Source: Ifrita kowaldi
Taxonomy: Eukaryota; Chordata; Aves; Passeriformes; Cinclosomatidae
Direction of reading: 5' to 3'
Length of the DNA stretch: 64,000 bases
Assembly (NCBI GenBank): GCA_013398055.1
Contig: VZRS01004405.1
Coordinates: 1-64,000, forward strand
The notes under the pieces are model-generated. The model was not told the DNA's origin, searched no databases, and saw nothing but the letters and a program-made list of their open reading frames with translations. This document shows, in pieces, positions 1-13,722 of this stretch. Position numbers and translations under genes: made by a program. Within the stretch, counting starts at the first letter, position 1, and each line of letters opens with the position of its first letter.

Positions 1-3000
1 CTGCTCCGCCCGCCTGGGGCCGCCGCTCGCAGAGTGTACTGCGGGCCGGGACAGCGGCCGGTGGGGCGTGGCGTCGCACTGCCCGCGGGGCCCGACCTGC
101 GGCACTTCCTGAGGGCAGCTGCGGCGGTGCAGCCGGGGCCATCGCTGGAGCTGCCTCCTGAGCCGGTCTCTACCCCCGGGGCCCCGAAAGGTGTGTAGGT
201 CTGCGGGGATGGAGCTGTTGGAGTAAGCCGAACCCCGCGGCTGTGGCCTCGCTCTCCTGTGAAGGGCACCCGTAAGGCCTGTGCTGACAGTGGTGCCCCG
301 CAGCCGGAGCAGAGTGGGGGAAATGGGTTGCTGGGGAACTTTTGGGGCCCTGAACGGGTTTTGACGCTAGAACGAGTTTAATCCTTGGCTGCAAAGCCGT
401 GTGTGTTCTTCCACCATGGTGTTGGTTGCCCTGGCACCTGCCTGCAGTGTGTGCCGGGCTGTCAGTGGCGCTGTGGCATCCCTTGTGGGGTGCGGTGCTG
501 TGGTGCCCTGGCAGGGGATGGTTTTCATTGCCCTGAGTGTTGTATGTCAGTAAGGGCACAGCTGCTGCTGCTCTGCAGTCACGGCCTAGCCATGTCCTCT
601 TGCAGAATACACAATTTTCCCAGAGTCTGTGCTTTGGTTTATTCTTTGTGGGCTGCAGAGGCTGGCAGCTTTGGTGCTGCTTCCCTGACTCCAGTGGTGG
701 GATTGAAGCCTTCTTCCCATAGAGCAGGTGGATAGGACGGGTTGTGGGCAGGAGCTGAGCAGGCTCCTGGGTGACACACCCTTTGTTGCAGTGTACCTGG
801 AGACCTACGGCTGCCAGATGAACGTCAATGACACAGAGATTGCCTGGGCCATCCTGCAGAAGAATGGCTATGCCAGGACAAAGGAGCTGGATGAGGTAAG
901 GCAGCACCTTGGCAGCTTTCCTGGAGCACGAGGCCGCGGGGTCCTCACACCCTGGCTGTGCCTGTGAGTCCCAGCTTTTCTCTGGAGTGCAGTCCATCTC
1001 TGAGATGTTACGAGTTTTGCAGTCTTGAGTTCTGTGGAGTGAAGGAAGCTACTTAAAAAGTGTGGTAGAAAGCTGTGGGTTGTCTTTTTTCTTTGAACTA
1101 CTGGGCTCAGTAGTTGGCTCTCAGTTGGAGAGGGATTGGACACAGCGGGATCCTCCTGTCTCATCTCTGAGTTTACTTTTACCATTTAGTAGAAGACTCT
1201 ACTTGTCTTCTGTTTCTTGCACCTCTGTTTGTTGAAACCTGCCGTGTACTCAGGCAGGTCTTTTTCCCTGAGTTAAGTGAGTTTTATAGTCTGCCTCTTC
1301 AGGTTACCTGGGCAGGGCATCAGAACTTGTTGTTTGGCTTTATAAATTTTTCTCTTTTTGTTGCTTTCAATTTAGGCAGATGTGATTCTTCTTGTCACCT
1401 GTTCCGTGAGGTAAGGAAACGTTTGTCACTGCTGGTTTGGCACAGCTTTTAAGGAATTACCATTTGAAAACCCAGACAATAAATGTGTTGCGTGAGGAAA
1501 GGAGTGCAGGGGTGAAACTGGCTGTTTAGTTGAGAGTAGGGCTGGCTGGTGCTGTGATTTACAACATTAATTGTGCTACGAATCGCTTCTTTGTGTAGTG
1601 AGAAGCTCTTTGGTAGTGTAAGCTCTGTGTATATGTCATGGGCAGTGAGAGACCTGCACAACTAAAGATTTTATTTTTAAATATTCTATCTTCTCTTGAA
1701 GCGACTCTCTAGTACAGTGTCTGTACTTTAGAAATGCAAGAAATATGTTTAGGGGCAACTTGATATAAAGGGAACTTTGCTTGTTTTTTGTGAATGCAGA
1801 AGATACCAAATGCTCATTGTCACTTGCAGAGTACCTCGTGGCCAAGGCACTTTTTCTCCCTGAGAGCTTAGCCCCTGAGGTGTTTCTGCAGTGGAGATGC
1901 TCTAAAGCAAGCAAAGTGATAGCAGACGAGATAGAGTCGAGACATAATCCCCACACCACAAAGGGCACTTTCAGGTGCCATTAGATCCATCAGGTGGACG
2001 ATTCCCTGCCTTTAGCTGAATTCTCCTCACAAAGCACTTGGGCCGCTTGGGGCTGGGTCTCTGCTCAAGTGCAACAGTTGGAATACCCAGATTTGGTGTC
2101 TCCCCAGGGAGAAGGCAGAGCAGGCCATCTGGAACCGTCTGCAGCACCTCAAGACGCTGAAGGCCCGGCGGCCCCAGGCTCGTGCTGCGCTCCGCATCGG
2201 GATCCTGGGTACGGCCATGCTGCATCACCTGTGCCCGCTGGCAGCAGCCGCCTTTCCCTGGGGTGACAGCAGCTGGGAAGGGCTGCGGGGCAGTGACGGA
2301 GGGTGGGCNCCACTGTCTGTTTCTGAAGTCCATGCCACTCTCATCCCCTGCCTTCTGTGGTGCCCTGCCCCAGGTTCTGCTGTTTATTCTTCTAATCCTC
2401 TACACATTATAACTTTTGACTGTTTAGTTTAGGTAATGACATTACCAAACATGAAATCAGACTCTGCTTGGCATATGGAAGGACAGTATCGCTCTCTGCA
2501 GGAGTGGGATGTAGAAGGATTTTTGATCACTGCCAGGCTGCAGTGGAAGTCTGTGCCTCATTAGTTCTTTCCAGGTTTCTTGGAAACATGCATGAAAAAT
2601 CAGGAGGTGTTAGCTCAGGGCAAGCTGAATCCAGTGTGGGTGGTCTGTGTGTGGAGCTGGCTGGAGGCAGCACTGCTGGGCTCACCCTGGGCAGGATGCA
2701 GCACGGGTGGTTCTGGAGCAGTAGTGGTGTGACCTGTGCTTTACCTCTGGTCAGGTCCATCATGCGGGGCTGTGACAACATGTGCAGTTACTGCATCGTG
2801 CCCTTCACCCGAGGCCGGGAGAGGAGCCGCCCCATTGCCTCCATCCTGCAGGAAGTGAGGATGCTCTCAGATCAGGTGAGGCAGAGCCTCCTCCCACCTG
2901 TCCCAAACCGTGGGAGAAAGGGTGATTCCTGGTGACAGTGTTTTCAGTGGAACTTGTAACCAGTGTCACTGCCTTTATCTGCAGAGCTGAGGTTACTGTG

Positions 3001-5902
3001 GGATTCCACCAGTGGTTTTGATTCCCCTGGTAATACTCCATAACAGACAGGGAAGGGAGGGCTTCTATTGGAAACTCCTTTGAGTAAAACCATAGCTGCC
3101 CTTGCAGCTCAGCCATCCTGCCTGAGTTACATTTCTTCCCTGGTTTATTTTGTAGGGAGTGAAAGAAGTGACCCTCTTGGGTCAGAATGTCAACAGCTTT
3201 CGAGACCTGTCTGAGGTGCAGTTTCAGTCAGTGGCTGCCCCGGGCCTCAGCCGTGGCTTTAGCACAGTCTACAAAGCCAAACCGGGAGGTTTGCGCTTCT
3301 CACACCTGCTGGACCAGGTCTCTAGGATTGATCCAGAAATGAGGATCCGTTTCACCTCTCCACACCCCAAGGATTTTCCTGATGAGGCAAGTGTAAAATA
3401 AACACCTTGGCCTCTGCTTGCAGGCAGGGAGGCAGCTCTGAAATGTGGAGTATGGGCTGTGCTGTCTTCCCAAAGAGAACGTGGGTTCCCAAACTGGGAA
3501 CAGCAGCTCCTGGGAGTTGGATGTTGGGGCTAAAGCTGGCAGGTTTGCAGTTTGCTGGCTTTTACCCAGGGAAAACTCTTCCCTTGGCATCCTGGTAGAG
3601 TTAACCTGTCTGAGACATCTCCTGATCACTTACCACAGGTCCTGCAGCTCATCCAGGAGCGACACAACATCTGCAAACAGCTGCACCTCCCAGCTCAGAG
3701 TGGGAGCACGCGAGTCCTGGAGGCCATGCGGCGAGGGTGGGTCAGCCTATGAGGAGCCCTGTGTCCTGCCCTCTGATTTGGCCTGCTGGTTTCTCCTCAC
3801 TGATGTCTAGGGTTTCCAGTGGCAAACCCATGTGCTGTTCATTGCAGATACACAAGAGAAGCCTATTTAGAGCTCGTGCATCACGTGCGTGACTCTATTC
3901 CAGGTGTGTTTTCCTTTGGCTTGGTCTGAACTCGGCACAGCTGCATCTCACTGTCCTTTGCTGAGTGCAGCATTCCTCTCTTCCATGAGAGAAGTGTACA
4001 GCCGTGTCTCTGTTACAGGAGTGAGCTTGAGCAGTGATTTCATCGCTGGGTTCTGTGGAGAGACGGAGGAGGATCACCAGCAGACGGTGTCCTTGCTGCG
4101 GGAGGTCCGCTACAACGTTGGCTTCCTGTTTGCCTACAGCATGAGACAGGTGAGTGCAGGCCCTGGTGGAGAAGGCTGTTATCTCTGGGTATGTCACCTA
4201 AACTCGTCAGTGCTGTTTCTCACAATAACACATCTTTTAAAAAGCTGTTGAAAATAGTACCCAAAGACTTGGAATACTGGTAGATTTCTTTTCTCCCAGG
4301 CAGCACTTGTAGGGTACATGGTTCTGCAAGGGCTATTTTTGTGCCTGGGAAGCTTCCAGCTCCTCTGTATGAGTGTCAGGGTTTGTAACTGTTTGGTGAC
4401 CTGGATCTGTGGATGCTCCATGGTCATTGCAGGGAAGCAACTGTGTCAGACGAGGCTGCAGGTACATTCTTTGCTGATGAGGAATGTGCTGATGGAGCTG
4501 GGCTGGAGCCCAGGTATAGGGACTGTCGGTCAAGTCTGGAGGGAAGTGGTGAATTTTTGAGAAGGTATTTCCATGAGAAGAGTGGGTAGTTGGTTAGTCT
4601 CCATTAGAATGTTCTCCAGAGTGTATGATACTGTTCGGGAAGAGGACAGAAGGTTGGGAAACACAAGGAAGCAAAGATTCAATAAAGAGACTAGAAATGG
4701 TCTATGGACAAACAGGCACAGGCACGTCCCCCACACGAGCTGCAAAACTCTTTCACAGCCACTGATACTCCGTGCCCTGCATCAAACCTTCTGCCTAAAA
4801 GGTGGAGGAGAAATATGTGAGGAGCACGAGGACGTGGCTGGCACTGGAATAGTTCCTTTGTCATACAAACTGAAATGCTGGGAAGCTGTTGCTGGAAGAG
4901 CAGCGGAGCTGGCTGGGGCCGGACAAGGCTGTGGGATCAGACAAGGCTCTGAGCTCAGGCTGGGTGCTGAGGGGCTGCACTGGCTCTGTGTGTGTGCAGA
5001 AGACCCGGGCGCATCACCGGCTGCAGGACGATGTCCCCATGGACGTGAAGAAGCGGCGGCTGGGGCAGCTCATTGCCACCTTCCGGGAGGAGGCTGCGAG
5101 GGCCAACGCGGCGCTGGTGGGACAGGCCCAGCTGGTGCTGGTGGAAGGGGTGAGTGTGCCTGGAATGGAATTGTTCTCCTCCCTTCTTGCTGGCTCTGAG
5201 ACTGTGCACAGCAGTCACCACTTCTGCCTTCCCTTCTTGCTTTCCCCATGTAATCCCAGGACTCCCAAGACCGTTTCTTCACACGTAAGCAGACAGCCTG
5301 ACTTTTCCAGAGCACTGAGCTGAGCACAGGGGATGGGATCAGTTAGGGATGCATCTCTGGCCAAGCACAGAATTTGTGCTTTGCTGTGTGAGTGTCACCC
5401 AGCAGCTCTGGCCACAGGACTCTCTTCCAGGGCTTGCTTAATGTGGGTTTAATACCGTCAATAGTGCTCAATTAATTCCCGAGGCAATAAAGCCCAGCAG
5501 TGAATCAGAGCAATTGCCATGCAGGTAATGTTCCCTGTCCTCTTTCCAGCCCAGCAAACGCTCTGCCTCGGAGCTGTGTGGGAGGAACGACGGCAACATC
5601 AAGGTGATCTTCCCCGACGTCGAGCTGGAGGATGCTGCTGAGTGTGGGGCTCTGGGCAGAGCCCAGCCAGGGGACTACGTGATGGTGAAGGTGACCTACC
5701 TGCAGTACTCATTTCCTTGCACAGTGCTGTTCTCTAGGGCAGCTGCTGCCAGAGGAACCTAAAATTAGAATGGATCCTCCCCAGCCTTTTTGTGCCTGAG
5801 GACCTGTGCTGTTTCTTTCAGGTAACCTCTGCCAGCTCGCAGACCCTGCAGGGAGTTCCGCTCTGCCGGACCACCCTGTCCCGTGCTGCTGCTTCTCACT
5901 GA
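1..5902 (+). CDS. CDK5RAP1: CDK5RAP1, mitochondrial tRNA methylthiotransferase (5' partial, internal exons missing)
   Basis: This radical-SAM enzyme adds the methylthio group to N6-isopentenyladenosine-37 of mitochondrial tRNAs. Exons, all with matching phases: 1-190, 792-895, 1376-1410, 2108-2208, 2755-2875, 3156-3386, 3639-3736, 3848-3903, 4019-4149, 5000-5149, 5550-5690, 5822-5902. The first is open from base 1, so the start codon lies upstream. Visible landmarks are the N-terminal methylthiotransferase motif YGCQMNVNDTE, the next cluster cysteine in LLVTCSVR, the radical-SAM CxxxCxxC in GCDNMCSYC, LLGQNVNSF, FTSPHPKDFPDE, LPAQSGS, FIAGFCGETEEDH, and a C-terminal TRAM domain ending SRAAASH. 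Two oddities: the donor after 3386 is GC rather than GT, and about 70 codons expected between 2208 and 2755 are absent, including the third N-terminal cluster cysteine. Assignment to CDK5RAP1 is secure. Confidence 0.96.
2209..2754 (+). other. Intron of CDK5RAP1 lacking expected exon(s); ambiguous base at 2309
   Basis: The flanking exons end in phase 1 (ILG, codon split after G) and resume with one base before SIMRGCDNM. Joining them directly breaks the frame. In this family about 70 residues lie between those points, starting with CMAER, but no such sequence can be read in these 546 bases on the plus strand. The single N at 2309 suggests a collapsed or unresolved assembly join. Confidence 0.75.
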
Positions 5903-6028
5903 GGGATCTCTGCTGCCCCTGGATGGAAGCAGCATATTTTCTCCAGGAAGAAACAAGGAGGTGTGATCAGGTGGAGATATGGTAGAAACAGGGAGATATA
6001 TATGTATATTAAAATTTATTTATAAAAT

Positions 6029-6034
6029 AATAAA
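6029..6034 (+). terminator. Polyadenylation signal of CDK5RAP1
   Basis: An AATAAA hexamer lies about 125 bases after the CDK5RAP1 stop codon, in a short AT-rich stretch. It is the first canonical signal downstream. Confidence 0.7.
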
Positions 6035-9000
6035 ATACATATATATTTCTGCTTTGGTGCCCACCTACCCCTCACAGATGTGTGCAGGTGCAAAGGAATG
6101 GAATGGAAGCTGTGTGTGAACTTACAAAACTACTGTGAGATTGTGTATTCTGACTCGCCCTGAGGCTTGTCCCACCCTCGCAGTGCTGCGGGTCTGTCCT
6201 CTGACTGTGATCACATCCTCTGAGATCCAGCCTGAGAGTTGGATGTGCAGAGCGGGTCTTTCCTGTGAACTCAGCTGAATTTAGGAGCTGCAAAAGCTGG
6301 TAGTGCCTACAAAACACAGCTCCAGTAGCTGCTGGAGAATGGCAGGAGTACTATCAAAGCATAGAAAGAACTGAAAGAACAGAAGATTGATGAATTCTTT
6401 CCAAATATTGGCAAAATGCTTGGAAAGGGGATGCAAGAACCCACGCCATGCTCATGTGTTGGAATGTGGCGTTGGACTGTGGAAGGAAAAATGGTGTTTA
6501 ACGTGCACTGGTGAATCTGTTGTGTCTGGGGCTGAAGGAATGCAGCCTTGCCCTGGTACTGGGGAGGATTGGATCTTGTCTGGTGAAGATTTCCTTGTTT
6601 CTGGGCCTGGGGGATGCATGGGAAGGGATGGCTGCTAGCTGAGGGTGATCTCCTCTTAAAACCTGGGGTGCAGTTTTGTAATTCAAACATCTATGAATGT
6701 CCTTCCCTTTGCTCAGTGATAGAAGTGGTTGTGCTGATTTAAATGGCCAGTAAGTTCTTCAAGTGCATCTGACAGTTCCTTGTTTTCATCAGCCTGCAGC
6801 TGACCCTAGCTGCACTGTGTCACATTCCAGCCTGCTCTGTGAAATTCAAACAAGGACCTGTGACCTGCACTTGTGAGTAAACTGACATGTGAGAAGGGAT
6901 CACCCCTTTTCATATAGATAATCATGTCATTAAAATAAATCCTTGTAAAAGGCTCTATCCAGTGACCAGTTTTGAAGGAACAGCTGGTAGCAGGGCAGTC
7001 ACGACGTGAATTTGCAGAATTTTAAAACAAACATGAAAGGGTTTTGCTCGAAAGCATTCTCTCCCGCTCAGCTCTTTCTGAGCTATAATTGTATCTCTTT
7101 GAAAACAGCATGGTTCACTGAATATTCATTAGGTTTCAAGAAACAAATACATTTTGCTTATTATCTCAGAGCTGTGTCTTCTCCTAGAAGTGAATCTGCA
7201 CAGTCAGCGCAGTCTGTGTGAGCTCAGAGGTGCTGACAGGCACACAGGGCTGGTCTGCCCTCCTGCTTCCACATGGGAAAGTGTCCTTGGCCCAAGTTCA
7301 CAAACCAGGGCCTGAACCTCTGCTGCCCAGTGAGGGTGAGCCTTTGGCCCAGGGGGGTTTCAGGAGGAGGCAGCAGTTTGGGATGAAATCCCAAAGGAAG
7401 CAGCAGGATGTATAAGCAACACCCCTCAGAAGTGATGGGCACTGAGGCTGATGTGCTTGGCTAATCAAGCCCACAGGGTCGTGGCCTAATATAACTGCCC
7501 TATGGCAGATCTTTCTGCTCATGATTCCCAGGCATTTTGGGATGAGGGGCCAAGCCAGCACCCTGGAAAGGGTTGGCATCCACCTTCCCCTGCTCGTTTT
7601 GACCTCTCCAGGAGCACCTATTCCAAGAGGGAAATGCAGATCACAGTGTGCCCTCCCCCCTCCATCCTGTTTTGAGGCCAGCTGCGGCCGTTTTACAATC
7701 ATTATTTTAAGAGCGGGAGACTAATGAGGAGGAGAGCTGGGTTTTACATTTTGATGAGGAGGTGATAATGCTCACTGCACGGGCTCCCCGGGGAGCCATA
7801 GCACTCACCATTTGCTTCGCCTCCTTAGTTTTTATAGGCTTCGGGAATGAAGACTGAGGTTTTAAGGCAGCAAAGCATCCATTAGGAAGTGCTTACGGTG
7901 ACCTTGGAGGCTGAGTCAGTCCTTAGGCACTGCCTGGAAGAAGGAATGTGTTGTTTTCCTTGAGGCCTGGAGGTGGGATGCGGTTTCTGTGTCAGGTTTC
8001 TGTGTCGCTTGTCAGGTTTGCTGCCGGAGTCCAGCTGTTGGGAAAGCTGAACTCGTACCTCGTGCTCTTTCTTGCACGTTTCTGTTCCCACCCTGAGCAG
8101 CGACGAGAGCCCTGAACTCTCCGGGACCTCCCGTCTCCCACTCTGATGTACACCTGTGCCTTCTGCAGGTCCAAGTACTGCCCTTCCAGCCAGTCGTGCC
8201 CCAGTTACACCCATGGGCAAACACCTAAGAAGGCGTTTAGCAGATCAGGTTTCCCAGTACAGACCTGAAGTGCTGGGATGACATTTACTTTCCAACAGCA
8301 GCCGTGCCCTGAGGGTGTCTCCTGACACCGGAATTTCATAACACACAGCCTGCACTTTCCTTTCTGCTGGCAGGGTGTGTGGGTGAGGCTGGACATCACC
8401 CGCACGCACAAATAGCTTCACCTGGCAGAAAGGTCGCTGTCAGGGAGGACAAGAGCCCGTTTGTTCCCCGGACCCCCATCAAAGAACAAACTTGTTTGTC
8501 CTCAGGTCTTGGCTGTGCTTGGGGAGTGGAGGGACAGACAGCAGCGGGCGCTCACAGCCTCTGTTCACTGCTCAGTGCTGGCTTTTATTGGCCTAAGGAC
8601 AGTCTCAAAATTGATGCCCATCATTGCCTACACTCGCCTGCCCAAACATGCTCCTTTCTCCACTTTTGAAGCAGCTTGGGTGGAGCAGTCAGGCTTTTCC
8701 CAGTGCCAGAGCTGGCCACGGTGTATCATGCCCTTCCCCAGAACCCCTGGAGCTCTGCAGTCTTGTTTTCCCTCTGCATGTCATGGTGCTGGTGGAGGGA
8801 AGGATGGACGTTGTCCGTGCTGGAAGCCTGTAAGCACAGTTTGCTTTAGGTCAGCTGCGGCCTCGCTCTGCTGAGGCGGTGGCAGTTGACAAGGCATTGC
8901 CTCTGAGTGATGCCAGCAGCCTGCCAGCCTGTGCCAGGGGAAATGCTTTCCTCCTCTTTTCCTCTTTTTACTCCAGCAGATAGGCCCCATGTGCCTGCCA

Positions 9001-12000
9001 GCCCATTCCCCAAGGCCTCCTCCTCCTCCCTGCTCTGGGACTGCTGTGGGCTGGTGGTCGAGGGAGCTTTCCTTCAGTAGCTTTTCATCACCATTTCTGA
9101 AGCCAGCTCTTTGCACAGAGCTTTGGGATTTAATGCAACGTAAAGAACTTTCAAAACTGTTTTCCACTTCTAAAACCAATTCTATCTTTAGTTCACTCCT
9201 TTCTGGAACTGGGAGTGGTTGGGTTCTGGCAGGGCAAGTACAGCTGCTCCTACAGGCTCCTCTGCAGCCAGTGGTGAACTCTGTGCTGTGCTGGAAATGC
9301 AACGAGCTCTCCATTGCCAGTGCTTGGTGCACCCCCAGAGCAGCCCCAAGCTGCTGTGCAGCCCCCCCAGGTTGGCATTGTCTGTCCCCAGCCTCCCTCC
9401 ATGTCCGTGCGCTTTCCCAGAGCGCTGCTGGGCTGTGACCTGCATGGCAATGACAGAGGCACCGGTGGTGAGTGGCAGCTCCGAGTTCTGGGGGTTTGTG
9501 AATTCAGAGGGTATCTCACAGTCTGTCACAGGCACCGCTGCTCTCTGGGGCCCAGGAGTCCTGCAGCTTTCCCTCCTCCCTTGTGAGCAATTTATTTCCT
9601 TTACTGACAGACAACTATTGACTTCTCATTCTCCTGAAGATGAGATGTCTTGTCTCATCAGGTTTAAATTAGTTTTATCTTTAGCCTTTCCTATTAATAA
9701 GCTCTCATCGCGGTGTCATTACTTGATATCTATTTTCTGATGTTTTTCATTAATGGCTCTATATCTTCCAGATATTTTTTCAAGTATTTTTTTCCCCTGC
9801 TGCTGAGTTATTTAACAGTCAGACACAGATCAGAGACATGAAGATGGTCTGATGCTGGTCAGAGACAGCGTGGAATGGCCCGGCACCACTTGGTGTGCAG
9901 GGCAGGGCGCTGGGACTGTGGTGGGGCTGCAGTGGGGCTGCATTGGGGCTGTCAGGAATGGTCACACATTCCCTCCCTGTCTCTCTGCATCCCTCTGATC
10001 CCAGCCTGAGCTCTGACACGCCTGGGGCTCTCAGGAGCACGAGTCAATAGAGTAATTAAAATGCCTCTCATGAGGCAAAGGTGCTGCAATTCCTTTGGAC
10101 AGCTGTATCTGTGAAAAACAGAGGACTGCTTTCTGTGCTTCATGTGCCTGGCAGGGGCTCTTCCCCTTCAGCAGAACTTTCACTAGGAAATGTGAAAGGG
10201 AATTATTTCACATTATTTCAAGAAGGCCCCTGCCCAGGGTCCCTGTTCCTGCTGGGTCCGAGCCACCTTCCCTGGCAGCCGGTCTGGGGCAGCTGCCACT
10301 GCCAGCAGAAACATGGAGCTGGCAGTACTGCCAGCCTCGGGACAGGCAGGGCTTTCTCATTATGTCTTCAAGGGTGTCAAAGGCAAAGTCCATCAGTGTT
10401 GAAAACACCCAAATCTCAACCTCGTTGCCCTACATTTACTTCTTGCATTAAGGAAGAGGAGAAAGGTGCCCAGTTCCTTGGGAGCAAACCCAAGGATGAC
10501 AACAGCCTGATGCACGGTGGCATGTCTACCTGAGCTGTCAGGGTGCTCAGGGACACTGTTGGGGGTGTGTTTGACACTTGCAGAGCCAGGTCACTGTGGG
10601 ATCCCTCGCTGGCCCCGGCTGTGGCTCCCATGTGGGAATTACAGAGCGGCTGCAGGATGGGCAATTTGCAGCAGCGCCTCCAGCAGAGGGTTTGAGGATG
10701 ATTAATATTCAGCACACTGCTGTGAAAATGAACAGCCAGAAAGGATTGTCCTCCTCCCATTCCTGCATACATGAGGACAGAAATGAAATTCACTTTTGGT
10801 CAGGCTGATTATGAGGTTTTGAGACTAAACAAGGTGCTCCATTCTCTTTGGGTTATTTAGTGTCTTTTAATCTGTATCTTCTTCCTTTCTTTTTTTTTTT
10901 TTTTTAACGTCATCTTTCTGTAATTTAATTACAGGAAGTTCAAAAAGAGTAGTAGGAGGCTTTGGTTGAAGCTATCAGAACCAAACAGGAGGCAATTCCA
11001 AAACCAGTTTCTCTTTAGAAAAGGGAAACATTATGACATTTCATTAAAAGAAAGATTCTTCCCGTAGTTTCTTATCCAAACTCCATTTTGAAAAGCCTTT
11101 ATACTATTGATGGGAAAGCTTTCCCCATCTCATGCTCAGCAGCCAGCACAGCAGAGCCTGGCAGGAGCAGTGACAGCGCTGACAGTACCCCTGGAATGCT
11201 CCAGGCAGCAGATGGGTGTCATGGGGGGCAGAAGCCTGGGAGAGGCTCAGAGCACTCTCCACAGGAGAACTCAGCAGGGTGAGAGGAACCTCAAGAAAAA
11301 CCCCATCAGTGCCCTTGCAGCGAGAGCTGGCAAAGATCTCAGCTTCCAGAGTCACCTGTCCAGGCACGGTGGGGCCAGGTGGTGCCAGCAGCAGGGACAT
11401 CCCCCACGGTACTGTTTTTATTAATATTGATGGGTCAGACCAGTGCAGGGGCTGCTGCTGTCCCCACAGGGCTGACAGTGGCCAGTGGCTGCCCACCCCT
11501 GCCTCTGTGGCAGCGGAGGTGGGGCCCAGCCGGATGGCACCGTGCCACCTGGAGAGGTTCGGGGTTTGGCATCTTGGCTCTAGGGTTACTGAGGGAATAT
11601 TTACACCTCTTTTTGCAATCATTCACAGCAAATGAGCCTAGAATGGGGCTTGGCACCTTCCTTCATCCTCCTCCTGTTTCCTTAGGAACTGGAAACCGAA
11701 GGTGCCCAATGAGGCATTACAGATTCGATAGCTTGGGCCAAGGTGCTGCCACCCGTCCTGTCCTCCCCCTGTGACAGAGCTCTGCCACTGTCATCAAAAG
11801 GCACCTGGCATCTGCCCTTCCTCTTTGTGCTGTGAGCACAGGCAGACCCCCCAGCGTGTGGGTGTTACTGCAGCCAGAGTGGGGTGCAGCCGTGCCCAGT
11901 GCCCACATCTCATTAGCGTTGTTACCTCTGCCATTAATTGGCAGGGCAGGGGTGGCACTGGCTGCTCGGGGTATGGCTCGCTCACAGTGGTGAGGTAAAG

Positions 12001-13625
12001 GGAGCAAGGAGCAGCAGAGGAGGCTGGGCTGTGGTTTTGGGGCACTGGTGACACATCAGCCACACCATTACCTTGGGAAAAGAGCAGCGAGAACCTCCAA
12101 GGTTTTCAGGGGAACATTAAGCCACTCAGAAGATGTGAGCAGGAGCCCTGGCCCTGGGAGCATGCCAGGAGGATGCTGGCTGCAAACTCTCAGCTAGCAG
12201 CACCAGGACTCCCCTGTGCCTGTTGGATGGGGCTCTGGGGCCCTGGGCAGGACCAGAGGGGACCCATGACGGGCAGAGGCAGAGGAGGGTGTTGGTGCTG
12301 CCCACCAGGAATGCCCAGCAGAGCCAATGTGGGCACTCAGAAGTGGTTGGTGGCACACGGTGCTGTGCCAGTGGATCTGGACACTGCAGGGCTCGGGAAT
12401 CTGGCCCTGGCCCCGGCATCTCTCCCCATGCAGCCATTCTGCTCCAGGGCTGTGGCACAGCCAGCCCTGGGATGAGGTTTGATGCCACTGCAGCCAGGAA
12501 TGAGCTCCTGTGCCCAAGAGCTTGCTGGCTACTGCCACTGCTCTCCCCAGGGTCCTGGGGGTCCCAGCCCCAGCCGGGGGGGGGAAGGATCTGTCTCCCT
12601 GGGGCCCCAGGGGTGTGCTTGTTCATGTCAAACAGCTCCCAGCTCACTGGCAACAGGCGGGAGCAGGAACACACACTAGAAGAACCAGCAGCTCAGGGAC
12701 AGGGGCAGAATAAATCTGCATAAATACAAATAAGGGGAATATTTATTTGCCACATTGACCATGTTTCTGTAGCTACTTTAAGCTGTGAGAGTGGGGGTCC
12801 GGCAGCCTGGGCAGGGCTTGGGCTCCACTCAGGCCCGGCTCTGGGGCTGCAGCCCCCATGGTTCCCCACCTTTCCAGCAGACTCACCTATTCAATATTCC
12901 TCACATGTGAGTTACTCCTGTAGCTGATGGGAGTGATAAATAACAAAACCCTTGCAAATGCAAAAATCCTTTGGCAGTTTGGAAAGGAACCAAGTCACGT
13001 GCTGAATGCAGATGAAGAAAAATCATTTTTATTGTAAGGAGTAAAAGAAGGGTGTGAATCTGCCTCAAATCCACCTCACCCACAATGCAGCACATCCAAA
13101 TCCACTTGGAGATTACAAGGCAGGATAGCGTTCACTCTGATCAGTTCAAAGCGTTGCTGTTTGGGAACAAATTGGCTGACTGTGCACCTGGATTAGGCCG
13201 GGGGCTTTTTTGCCTCTTTTTAACAGTATGAAATCACTGAAAACAGCAAAATTCCCTTTTAAAATGGTAAGCCAATCAAGAAGCAGAAGGAGAGCAAAGA
13301 CAAAGTGTTTACAGCTGGTTGCATTCGTCCCTTTTCTCTCTTCCCTTCTCAGAAAGTTTTGTGCAGTTGGTGCAAAGTCGTGAAATTCCTGAGGGAACCA
13401 AACCCCTGCCTGACTGTCTGCATCCAGCACCTGGAATGTCCCCTCTGTGCTGAGCCATTACCTGGCCTAAACCCCAGTCCAAGTGAAGGTGGGGTGGGCC
13501 TGAGGAAGAACCAGGGGGTCAAGGTCATCCCCTCATCAGTGAGTGCCATAACAAGTGGTTTGTGGCCATGACAGCCAGGAGAGACACAGGCAAGACCTGG
13601 GGCTCCTGCCTCCACAGTCACAGTG

Positions 13626-13722
13626 TCATCAACATGGTTGATCATCGACATGGCTAATTATCAACATGGCTAATTATCGACATAGCTCACCATTGGCACA
13701 GATTATCATTGGCACAGATAAC
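13626..13722. repeat. Short degenerate tandem repeat
   Basis: Consecutive units resembling catggctaattatcaa recur three to four times with changes, followed by a two-copy variant with attggcacagat. No coding potential. Confidence 0.6.

Noticed and set aside
170..997. 275-codon minus-strand ORF
   Set aside because: It covers two CDK5RAP1 exons and an intron in antisense, has no recognised motif, and reflects high GC content.
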